DNA of 44,418 nt from Amphimedon queenslandica. Taxonomy: Eukaryota > Porifera > Demospongiae > Haplosclerida > Niphatidae. The notes beneath the pieces are model-generated. The model was not told the DNA's origin. It saw only the letters and a program-made list of their open reading frames with translations, and ran no database searches. A program made the position numbers and the translations under genes. Location: contig NW_003546348.1 in NCBI RefSeq assembly GCF_000090795.2, positions 2,249 to 46,666 of the forward strand. Direction: 5' to 3'. Positions within the stretch are counted from its first letter, which is position 1; each line of letters opens with the position of its first letter. Positions 1-9,959 of this stretch are shown here, in pieces.

Positions 1-165
1 CAACATGTTGCATGAAGTGGAGTGCAACGTGCTGCACGGCCACATCAGAGGTACTGGCAACAAAGTTGCCACATAGTCGATGCCCACCTTTAGCTTGCTA
101 AGTTGCTTCAGACTTCAGTCGTACTCATTGATTGATGTATAGGCTATAAGTCTCCACTGGCCTAG

Positions 166-957
166 TGACGTAGACAGGCTGAGAAGTTTATCTATTCTTG
201 AGGAGGAACCAGAGAAGAGGATCAACATGGCCTACCTTGCTATCATTGGATCACACAGCGTTAATGGAGTAGCTGCCATATACTCAGAACTACTGAAGAC
301 ATCAATGTAAGAGAAAAGAGATGGAAAGGAAGGAGACACTATGCATATATATACATGTACAAGACAGATACATTAGATGGAGCTAATGTTGAGATGAGGG
401 AAGAAATGGGCCCGGAGAACATATTCATTTTTGGCATGAATGTGAAGGAAGTTCAGGAACTAAAGTCATCTGGGTACTGGAACTGTTTTATAAAGTGTTT
501 ATTATCATTCTCTTATAAAGCACATACAATCCAAGACAATATTAAGAAGCTAACGAGGAATTGAAATTGGCCATTGACCAAATAAGGAACGGTTACTATT
601 CTCCAAATCAGCCATCTTTGTTTCACAGCATCGTTGATCATCTCCTCTCCCATGATACGCATGTAATCATGTGACTCTCACATGATTATATGTATTGTGT
701 TGTATGTAGGTATTGCCTCATGAAAGATTATGAATCGTATATTGAGTGTCAGGAAAAAGTGTCCCAAGCATTTTTGGTAAGAATACTCTTAATTTATCAC
801 AGTATCAATTATTTTTATTTAGAATCGCCGCCAATGGTTATCAATGTGCATTAAAAACATTGCTGCCGTTGGTAAGTTTTCAAGTGACAGGACGATAATG
901 GAATATTGTGATGACATATGGAAGTCAACTCGTGTACCTGTTCCAAAGGACACCTAA
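166..957 (+). pseudogene. Glycogen phosphorylase 3' remnant, internally deleted
   Basis: Exons I can place are 166-306, 368-473, about 547-658, 710-776 and 823-957 (stop TAA). They encode recognisable glycogen phosphorylase blocks: [45 protein letters not shown] and [12 protein letters not shown]. In a complete enzyme about 200 residues separate the first two blocks, including the lysine that binds pyridoxal phosphate; here only a 61-bp intron-like segment (gtaaga...acag) lies between them. That junction is out of phase (phase 2 donor, phase 1 acceptor), and the 473/547 junction also lacks a few expected residues. The 658/710 junction fits only with a GC-AG intron or a few extra residues. It is most simply a decayed or deleted copy, but a collapsed assembly of a working gene is possible. 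Exons before 166 would lie left of the window; I see none in 1-165. Confidence 0.75.
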
Positions 958-1234
958 TCTTAGCCTCAACTTTCTCCTACTAGTTCTTGTTTTAGTGTAG
1001 TATTGCTTAGAGGATAATTTAGGTAGCCACTGACAATTCATTAGCCAGTTGTACATGTATAGTTGTTTCTTGTTTGTCTATTTTTGTTTTTATTCTCATC
1101 TTGCCAAGCACTAGTTTGCAGTTTTGAAATATTAGTTTAGCTATAAAAATAGACTGAACCCAACATTATGGACTCCTGACTGAGCTGATGAGTAGCATAA
1201 CGCCCACACGTTTAGCACAAAGTGCTCTACTAAC

Positions 1235-2899
1235 ATGGCATCCTCTCTTCTCTGTTTTGTCTTTGTCCTTCACCTGTTTTGCTGTCCAGCCAGCAGTGCT
1301 AGCAGCTCTACTGGTGATGTGAAGTGGATTAGAACTGCCAAGGACACTAGTGATAGGTTGACAGTTCAAACACCTAATCTGACCTTTTCTTCTGATTTTA
1401 ACTTCACTGTTGGAGTTACTATTAACAGGTGCTTGCAGGACATTTTCAAAATAATTAATTTATAGTTTTAATAATTATTATAGTAGTATCATTAGTTTAC
1501 AACTGTCTCTGCTAATGTTTAGGTCACTCATGTATCAGACAATTGTTGGTTTTGGTGGTGCTTTCACCGACTCTGCCTCTTACGTCTTCTCAAAACTGAA
1601 CTCCACCCACCAGGCAGCCATCTTGAACATGTATTTCTCAGAGGATGGTCTCCGATACAACATGGGACGCCTCCCGATTGGATCATGCGACTTCTCGTAC
1701 AATCACTACACGTACGATGAGGTGAGAGACGACGAGAACCTTACCCACTTTACGATTGAACACGATAAAGGTTATATCATACCGTTCATTCGAGAGGCTA
1801 ATGCTACGCTCAATAAATGGAGCAATGACTCGCTATATATTTTAGCGTCTCCTTGGAGCCCTCCTGCTTGGATGAAAGTATTAGACCTGCCGTACTGTCC
1901 ACTCTCCTGTCTGGAGTGTAGGCTCAAGGACAAGTACAAGAAGACGTGGGCAGAATATTTTGTAAAGTTCATCGAAGCCTATGGAGGGGAAGGAGTGAGA
2001 GTGTGGGGAGTTACAGTTCAGAATGAGCCAGGAGCATGCCCAGTGGAATATGAAGGCATGCACTTTGACCCTGAGACTCAGAGAGACTTCATTAAAGAGT
2101 ATCTAGGACCGTCTCTCAGGTCCTCTCACCCGGACGTAAAGCTCTTAATATATGATCATAACAAGAACCACGTAGTCAAATGGGTGGAGACTATATTCTC
2201 TGATCCTGAGGCCTCGTCTTATGCCTGGGGGACAGCGGTACACTGGTATAGCGGAGACGACTTTGAAAACCTTCAGTCGGCTCATTCCCTTCAACCTGGT
2301 AAACCAATACTGGCAACTGAAGCTACTGTGGCTCGTGAGAAAAATCCTGAAAACCCAAAGTGGGAACATGGAGAGCATTATGCACACGATATGATTGGGG
2401 ATTTCAATAACTGGGTGGTTGGTTTCATTGACTGGAACCTCCTATTGGACAGATATGGAGGCCCTAATCATGCTGGACCTCAAGAATGTGAAGGATTGAT
2501 TAAATGTGGGAGTGCTGCCATGATATTGGCTGACCTTGAGACACAGGTCCTCTATCCTCAAGTGTTTTATTATTATGTAGGACACATAAGGTGAAGCTTC
2601 CATTGCATACAGTTGATGTATTTTTTGCATGTTTTTTTACTTTCTTTTTCTGCAGTAAGTATGTTCCTCGTGGCTCGGTGAGGATCAATAGTCGTGTGAC
2701 TGGGAGCAGTAGTCTGGAATGTGTAGCTTTCCTAACGCCTGAAAAAAGCATTGTAGTGATTGTGATGAATACTGGGGATGAGAGTGTAGAGTTTAAACTA
2801 GCTGATGTGGCTACTGCTGGAGCTGCAGGAGAACAATCTGTTCAAGCACTCAAAGTTCAAGCATTGCCACACAGCATACAGACTTTCTTGTACACTTAG
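1235..2899 (+). CDS. GBA1: Glucosylceramidase (glucocerebrosidase, GH30)
   Basis: Three exons, 1235-1428, 1523-2590 and 2656-2899, join in frame to 501 residues, close to the usual family length. The protein should hydrolyse glucosylceramide to glucose and ceramide in the lysosome. A hydrophobic signal peptide (MASSLLCFVFVLHLFCC) opens the protein. The GH30 TIM barrel follows with VGFGGAFTDSA, YFSEDGLRYN and the SPWSPPAWMK strand. The acid/base glutamate is in QNEPGA (about residue 233) and the nucleophile in LATEATV (about 331). The last exon gives the C-terminal beta domain (GHISKYVPRGSVRI), which confirms the splice at 2590/2656. Several N-glycosylation sequons fit a secretory route. The start is the first ATG before the signal peptide; a CGCCCAC box lies about 30 bp upstream. 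The family is certain; orthology to vertebrate GBA1 rather than a sponge paralogue is inferred. Confidence 0.95.
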
Positions 2900-3073
2900 A
2901 TCATATTTAAATGATGCGATTGGTGCATAGAGAATGTGTTTTTTTTAATGTTATGTATTATTATTCATTTTTTATAAGAGCAAGAAATAGTGCGTGGGTG
3001 TAGCTGCAGTAGTACGTACGCCCACGCTTTGACCCCGCCTACTTTATTTGAATATTTTCCCGCCACATCAAAA

Positions 3074-5247
3074 ATGGCTGTCAAGACAGAGGAGGATGTT
3101 TGTAATTTTGAATTTCGCTTCTTCGTGAAAGAATTGGACTACCACCTAGAATCAGGAGTAGCAAGTGAAGATACTTCTTTATTATCTCTGGGGGTTCGAC
3201 TATTGGACTTTCCTCCAGTATTTATTCAACTGAGTATTGATTTCTTGAAAAGAAAGTAAAGTCACATATTTTAGTCTTGTTTAATATTATGTTTTGTTGT
3301 TTCAGGCCACAAATAGCCTCGTCAAAAGGAAAGGCATGCAAGTTCTCAATGATTCGTTCCTCCTTTATCAAACTCTTAGATACCACACCTTTTTCTCTCA
3401 GCCTGTGTCTCATGCAGTCACGTGACACATCAGGTGACATTATACTGGCCAGTGGGGCAGTGAACGATAGCAAAAAATGGATGCAGCATTTAATGCCAAA
3501 TGTACAGTGGTCCAATGATCACGCGTTGATTAATGAGACTTACTTATTACATTTATTGAAGGATGGCTCAAATGATGTGCTAGGACATGTTGTAATTAAA
3601 ATAAAATTATTAGTCACGGGACAATCCTCGCCACCTGTAGCAGCTCTAGGTCGCGATACCCTGAATAACAATGGGTCAGCACATGATGACAAAGTCACTA
3701 ATATTAAATCTATTCCTGAAATAGATACTGATATTGATTCTAAAGCTAATGCTGATATTGATTCTAAAGTTAATGCTGATATTGATTCTAAAGTTAATGC
3801 TGATATTGATTCTAAAGTTAATGCTGATATTGATTCAGTTACTGGACAGAAACTACCTGCCGTTAGTGTGAAGTATTACCTGCCTAACACATGGTTTCCT
3901 CCTCCTCTTCAATTCACTGCTACACGAAGCATCAGCAACACTTCACTGAGCTCCATTGATTTGGAAGAAATACCAGAGAGGAGTAGATTATTAGAAAGAA
4001 GATCTAGAGAAGAGAATAATGAAAAGGGAAGGAAAAAGAAAGAAGGAGACAAGGAAATAAGACATATAAGTCCATCGTTTCATCCCAGAGATGAGTCGTT
4101 GCATTGGGCTGCTCTTATGGAAGGAAACCCCAACAGTTTTCCTTGGAGGAACATTGGATTAAGATCACCTCCTTTAAAGCAAGACAATCCTATTAGAAAT
4201 ACTGAAACTACATGTGCATCTTCTAATTCTCCTTCTACTCCACTTTTATTAGAGGATAGACCATTTCCAGTCTTATCTGCACTCTGTGATGAAGTGATGT
4301 GCTTAAGACAAATGCTACCAAGAAGAGAAGGAGCTAAAGAGACATTGAGCAAAGGAGTACAAACTGAGGCAGTGTCACAAGTTTCTAGTGAGGAGAAAAA
4401 GAAAACCAAAGAAAGGAGGAGAAAGAAATCAGGAGGGGAGAAAGATGGTTATTACATAAAACATGACACCATTAGCAAAAAGCATAGTGAAAGAAAGAAG
4501 AAATCACAAGTAGTGTCCTCCTTAAAGAAGCCAATGGAGAGAGTTCCATCTACCATTCCATCACCATTGACATTGAATGCATCTTCAATGAGAGATCATA
4601 CAAGAAGAAATGGCTCTACTATTAACAAAGATGATAGCAATTTAAGTTTAAAATCATCAAGTCCATCCTCACACCCACTCTCACCGGAGCTTCCTCCATC
4701 ACCTCATCACTCAGCATCTCACAATGACATTCCAACTCTTGTTGAACCTTTTGCCTATCCTGCACCAGCAATCAATATTTCACCTTCATCATCATCATCT
4801 TCTTCCTCTTCAATACTCTTACAATCTAAAGGGAAACTGGATATTTCTGTTTTGAGTAAGAGCACTGAGTCCTTGCCCATTGCTCGGGCTGAAGGAGAGG
4901 TGAGCAAGGTCAAGTCATTTTTAAGTGCTGGGAGCAATATTGGTCAAAGAATATACCTAGCAACATCACTGCAGAGTCTGGGGCAGATGAGCACTGAGCA
5001 GGGAGATGATGATGATGATGAGGAGAAGGAAGAAGAGGGGAGTGATGAAAAAGCAGAAGAGCAGAAAGAGAAGACAAAAGAAGAGAGCTCACAAGAAGAG
5101 AAAGGGGAACAAATATTGCCTGATGCTGATAGCAATGTCAGAGCTACGGGGAGTGTTTCTGTATCTTCTAATAGCATAATGGAAGAAATTGATGAAGACT
5201 CATATAATTATACAGATGATTTTGAATCGGATCATGATGAAGATTGA
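3074..5247 (+). CDS. MAP10: MAP10-like microtubule-associated protein
   Basis: Two exons, 3074-3255 and 3306-5247, joined through a 50-bp intron, give 707 residues. The N-terminal 200 residues resemble the MAP10 N-terminal domain: FRFFVKELDYHLESG, VRLLDFPPVF, a GKACKF strand, and LPNTWFPPPLQFT. The rest is low complexity: Lys/Glu-rich stretches (4000-4060, 4390-4510), Ser runs, an acidic tract (5007-5100) and an acidic end with YTDDFESD. In vertebrates MAP10 binds and stabilises microtubules during cytokinesis and at cilia; the same role here is inferred. An 8-residue repeat (NADIDSKV) lies at about 3734-3837. The start ATG sits in a good AAAATGG context, about 45 bp after a CCCACGC box. The family call rests on the N-terminal block, since the tail is not diagnostic. 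Confidence 0.7.
3734..3837 (+). repeat. 24-bp in-frame coding tandem repeat
   Basis: About four copies of a 24-bp unit (aatgctgatattgattctaa plus four bases) inside exon 2 of the MAP10-like gene, encoding NADIDSK(V/A). Copies are nearly identical at the DNA level, which suggests recent expansion and likely length polymorphism. Confidence 0.9.
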
Positions 5248-5425
5248 AAAGGTCGAATACATTGTTGGTCACACTATAATAGTCCATTTATGATAAAGAC
5301 AAAACGACAAAATAATAATAATAATGATTACACAAAAATAATGAAACATAATACAAAAAGTTTGTAAAAACACGTATGCCTACCAGTTTTTGTATGCTAA
5401 TGTGCGTGTGATAGTTAAATTCTAA
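5248..5425. other. Convergent 3' spacer
   Basis: 178 bp between the stop codons of the MAP10-like gene (+) and the START-domain gene (-). It is AT-rich with a short AAT run and must hold both 3' ends. I see no canonical AATAAA on the plus strand here. Confidence 0.7.
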
Positions 5426-8400
5426 TTAGGTAGTAGTCAAATTATGTCCATCATTTGGAGAGTCTATTGGCACTTCTCCTCCATTGCCTGACCATTGATT
5501 GTAACTAGGGAATTCTTGAGCCACACTATTAGCTTGCTTTGCTTTGATACTCATCTCCTCGTTAATCACTCCATTCTCTGCAGCAACACTGCTAGTAGTT
5601 TCTTCTTTGCTATCATCAGTAGTGCCATTGATGTGGGTAATTTTAGGCTCAATAATTGCAACTGTAACTTCGACTGAGCTAGCACGAGTTGAGTAATAAG
5701 AAGAAGCACAGGAAGGAGAGCCATTAACCTCTTGATCATTCATATCTGGAAGTGAGTGCGTATAACACCTTGGTCTAATGACCTCCTCTGAACTCTTGTC
5801 CCCTTCGATATTTATTTTCACTTTACGTTTATTTGTTGATTCTTTCTTTTTGGTGTCTACGATATCGATGTTTTCTATGAATTCGTTCATTGATGTGTAT
5901 TCCTCGAATTTTTGATCTTCTTCAGAAAATTGAAGCTGTGAGCTGTCAATGAAAGCAGCACCAAAGTTAAGTGGTACTTTTGGTTTCATGACTCTCTCCC
6001 TTATGTACTTTATTGCCATTGGCTGACGACGGAGGACACGATTAGCAATGACGGGAGGTAACTCTTTTAAATCCAACTGAAAATTATAAAGATTATTTAA
6101 TATAATGGAAGAGTGTCATAAACTTACATGTGCAACATATGAGACTAATGAAGAGCATTCACTGTCATTGTATTTTTCTACCACCCAACCCGTGCCTTGT
6201 TTTATCTGCAGAGGATGAGAGAGTCAAATATAATCCACTTAAAATCTCAGATAACGATTATTTTAATTCACATTACCGTATAGCGGAAAATTTTTGTGGC
6301 CCAAAAATTTTATGGATTTCGCATTTTTTTAAATTTATGAAATAGGAAGTGAGCTACTGCTAATTAATTTTTATTAAAAATGAATTATGAAACAGGAAAT
6401 GAATTGCTGCTAATTAATTTTTATTAAAAATGAATTATGAAACAGGAAATGAGTTGCTGCTAATTAATTTTTATTAAAAATGAATTATGAAACAGGAAAT
6501 GAGTTGCTGCTAATTAAAAATGAATTATAAAACAGGAAATGAGTTGCTGCTAATTAATTTTTATTAAAAATGAATTATGAAACAGGAAATGAATTGCTGC
6601 TAATTAATTTTTATTAAAAATGAATTATGAAACAGGAAATGAGTTGTTGCTAATTAAAAATGAATTATGAAACAGGAAATGAGTTGCTGCTAATTAAAAA
6701 TGAATTATAAAACAGGAAATGAATTGCTGCTAATTAATTTTTATTAAAAATGAATTATGAAACAGGAAATGAGTTGTTGCTAATTAATTTTTATTAAAAA
6801 TGAATTATGAAACAGGAAATGAGTTGCTGCTAATTAATTTTTATTAAAAATGAATTATGAAACAGGAAATGAGTTGCTGCTAATTAAAAATGAATTATAA
6901 AACAGGAAATGAGTTGCTGCTAATTAATTTTTATTAAAAATGAATTATGAAACAGGAAATGAATTGCTGCTAATTAATTTTTATTAAAAATGAATTATGA
7001 AACAGGAAATGAGTTGTTGCTAATTAAAAATGAATTATGAAACAGGAAATGAGTTGCTGCTAATTAATTTTTATTAAAAATGAATTATGAAACAGGAAAT
7101 GAATTGCTGCTAATTAATTTTTATTAAAAATGAATTATGAAACAGGAAATGAGTTGTTGCTAATTAATTTTTATTAAAAATGAATTATGAAACAGGAAAT
7201 GAGTTGCTGCTAATTAATTTTTATTAAAAATGAATTATGAAACAGGAAATGAGTTGCTGCTAATTAATTTTTATTAAAAATGAATTATGAAACAGGAAAT
7301 GAGTTGCTGCTAATTAATTTTTATTAAAAATGAATTATGAAACAGGAAATGAGTTGCTGCTAATTAATTTTTATTAAAAATGAATTATGAAACAGGAAAT
7401 GAGTTGTTGCTAATTAATTTTTATTAAAAATGAATTATGAAACAGGAAATGAGTTGCTGCTAATTAACTTTTATTAAAAATGAATTATGAAACAGGAAAT
7501 GAGTTGCTGCTAATTAACTTTTATTAAAAATTAATTATCAACAGGAAGTGGGCTGCTGATAATTAATAATAATAATAATAAATTATAAAACAGGAAATGA
7601 GTTGCTGATCATTTTTAAAGATGTCAAATTTTGGAAAAATATCCTGTACTATTATAGCCCATGGTTTTCCGAAAAATGGGTCCAAAATCATCCTCAATTT
7701 TTATTATATTTTCTGATACATATTGATTTACTTATGCTACTTAGGAAGTTTGAGCTGATTCCAACTTCAATTTTTCAAGTTATGACTATTTTTTTAAATC
7801 TTCAAATTTTGAAAAAATACCCTATACTATAGCCCATGGTTTTTTCCAAAAAATGGCTCCAAAATCACCCCCAATTTTTATTACATTTTCTGATACATAT
7901 TGATGTAGTTATACTATGTAGAAAGCTTGAGCCGATTCCGACTTCAATTTTTCAAGTTATGACCATTTTTTTAAATCTTCAAATTTTGAAAAAATACCCT
8001 GTACTATAATATAGCCCTTGGTTTTTTTCCAAAAAATGGCTCCAAAATTACCCCCAATTTTCATTACATTTTCTGAGACATATATACATACTAATGCTAC
8101 ATAGAAAGTTTGAGTTGATTCTGACTTCAATTTTTAAAGTTATAGCCATTAAAAAAAAGCATAAACACTGCCCTTGAAGAGATGATTCTGATTACAAATT
8201 TAGTATACTAATAGCTCCTTATCCATCTTACCTCTCCTCTGATGTATGGAGGCCGATGAGGATAATCCTTATCTTCAACTGATAAGACACTTTGCACATA
8301 CTTGCCCTCCTATTAATGAATCAAAAAAATTTATTGCTTTTTAAGCTAAAGGTCACACTATAACTGTTTATAGGAATCTATGAATTTCATTACTCAATCA

Positions 8401-9690
8401 CACTAACGCTCATGTGCTTGTTTACATGCTGGCCACAATCAACCTTTCTTTCTCTCTCACCCTCCCCCTCATCTCTCATACCACAAATGAAGTCCTGCAG
8501 TAGTACAGAAAATCACGATGCTTTGTAAAGAAACATTGCTTGGCTTTGTGTGCCATGTACACTACAAAGTGCATTTATTGAGAACATTAATAAAAGATGA
8601 ACATTGAAGCTTCTCTTACATAGCCAGTCGTTGTCTGAGAACTGTTGACAGACCTCAAGTTGCTATAGAGAGAAGTAGTTAATAGAGTTGATGTATTAGG
8701 GGTCATGTACCAGTAATGTCTCATCATATTCTAATCTATTCTGAAACTTTTGGAGGTAGCTAACCACATTCTCCATTGGTGCATCAATAACTCCTCTGCC
8801 CATAAAACTAGAAAAAATACACAAATTTATGATGATGATGATTTTTTTTATAGGAACACTTAATCATTATGAAGCTGCAACTGCAAAGGTCACTCTTTTA
8901 GTTGAAAAACAAGTCAGACTGGTTTGCATTACAAGTATAATGGGCACTATCATACTATACAATCAAAATATTAAAAGGTCAATTATGATAACTGAGTTAA
9001 TGTACTATAATATATGTACTATGGAATCATTATGCATCAATAATGATAAACAAGGGACTCGTTAGCAGATATACATGTATATGTACACCTTTTTTGCTGC
9101 AGAGCAAACAAAAGCAACAAAAGAATAACATTTCCAAATCTCAATTAGGTACCAAGCACTCACCAGCACATCTTTGTGTGTGGTATCCTCTTTTTCAATA
9201 TAACTACACCATCCTCTTTGTAATAGAACCTGTTGTATAAAGCATAGATTAGTGATAATAAGGACGTATCAATAGGATATTGAGACTTGGCACGGAGAAC
9301 AATAATAAACTGAAAGAGTTTTGAGTTTAGCAAAGAAACAAGAAGTTGCTTGTGAGCTTACTGCCACATGTCACTAGAAGGGGAACTAATGAGAGCAGCT
9401 GGGTCCCTGCAATGTTCCCTGTCCACTGCATTAGCATACACCACCTGAGATAATGTTCATATAATGATTAGCCTCTTGCTAATGACTAACCTCTCCTAGA
9501 ATCGAGGCTGATATCATATTGCCAAGGGTTTTGTAATCCAATGTCCCATCTTTAGCTAAGAGATAAATAAAATACAATAACCGCCCATTGAATGCATGGA
9601 CTTACTGTGCGGGAGCGTCATGGTAGCTGCCTAATAATTGAGAAAAGATGCTTACATCTATGACTAAAGCTACTGATAACTTACATTCAT
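5426..9690 (-). CDS. START-domain lipid-transfer protein
   Basis: Eleven minus-strand exons join in frame to 423 residues: 9690-9685, 9630-9606, 9555-9491, 9444-9362, 9229-9164, 8807-8711, 8662-8620, 8561-8482, 8309-8232, 6205-6128 and 6076-5426. The START fold is readable from about residue 60 to 250: YYKEDGVVILKKRIPH, then FMGRGVIDAPMENVVSYLQ, YMAHKAKQCFFTKHRDFLYY, EGKYVQSVLSVEDKDYP, GWVVEKY and SYVAHLDLKELPPVIANRVL. START domains bind a sterol or other lipid in a helix-grip pocket. The C-terminal ~160 residues are hydrophilic and unassigned. I cannot place it in a named STARD subfamily, so no symbol is given. The first exon codes only Met-Asn; an alternative start is the in-frame ATG at 9621. 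Intron 9 (6206-8231) is enlarged by repeats. Confidence 0.85.
6346..7560. repeat. 50/40-bp intronic satellite with higher-order pattern
   Basis: About 24 tandem units between 6382 and 7531, plus degenerate edges, inside intron 9 of the START-domain gene. The common unit is 50 bp (gaattatgaaacaggaaatg at its start, ending ttattaaaaat). Five units are 40 bp (from 6482, 6622, 6662, 6852 and 6992); they lack 10 bp between two attaa words, as expected from slippage. Variants (ataaa for atgaa, gaattg or gttgttg for gagttgctg) recur in the same order at 6432-6661 and 6802-7031, giving a 230-bp higher-order repeat. Confidence 0.95.
7600..8160. repeat. Dispersed repeat, subfamily I, about three tandem copies
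   Basis: About three tandem copies of a unit near 185 bp beside the satellite, in the same intron. Shared words are ccctgtactatagccc, atggctccaaaatcaccc, ttctgatacatattgat, agtttgagctgattccgac and ttcaagttatgacc. The same unit is present in inverse orientation at 24030-24530. Open frames across it are not genes. Confidence 0.9.
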
Positions 9691-9864
9691 CCTGGAGGAG
9701 TAGAGGAAATGAATCTGTAAAACTGCTTTCTTTCTTGCTGCTTATTTACCACGCCAGGCACGCCTACTTCAAAGAATCTTAATCTTTTAAAATAAAGCAA
9801 TTATAATTATTAAATCAATAGTGATTTTTGATATAATTATTCAATTATAATAATTATAGCACAA

Positions 9865-9914
<50 letters not shown>

Positions 9915-9959
9915 TAATAATAATAAGAAAGATACTACACGCATAGAACAACAACTCAT
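9691..9959. other. Spacer with START-gene promoter and AAT microsatellite
   Basis: 269 bp upstream of the START-domain gene and downstream of the LRRK-like gene, both on the minus strand. A ccacgcc box lies about 60 bp upstream of the START-gene ATG (9749-9755). An (AAT)n tract runs from about 9866 to 9926. The 3' UTR of the LRRK-like gene must end here. Confidence 0.6.
9866..9926. repeat. (AAT)n microsatellite
   Basis: Nearly uninterrupted AAT repeats downstream of the LRRK-like gene. Similar AAT tracts recur at 21695-21770. Confidence 0.95.

Noticed and set aside
1-165. Further 5' exons of glycogen phosphorylase
   Set aside because: Six-frame reading shows no segment matching the residues expected before DVDRL; it is treated as intron.
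6346-7560. CRISPR-like regularly spaced repeat
   Set aside because: Units are contiguous with no variable spacers, and the context is an intron of an animal gene.
7602-7832. Small protein-coding frame
   Set aside because: It lies wholly within subfamily I repeat copies, is AT-driven in composition, and has no family similarity that I recognise.
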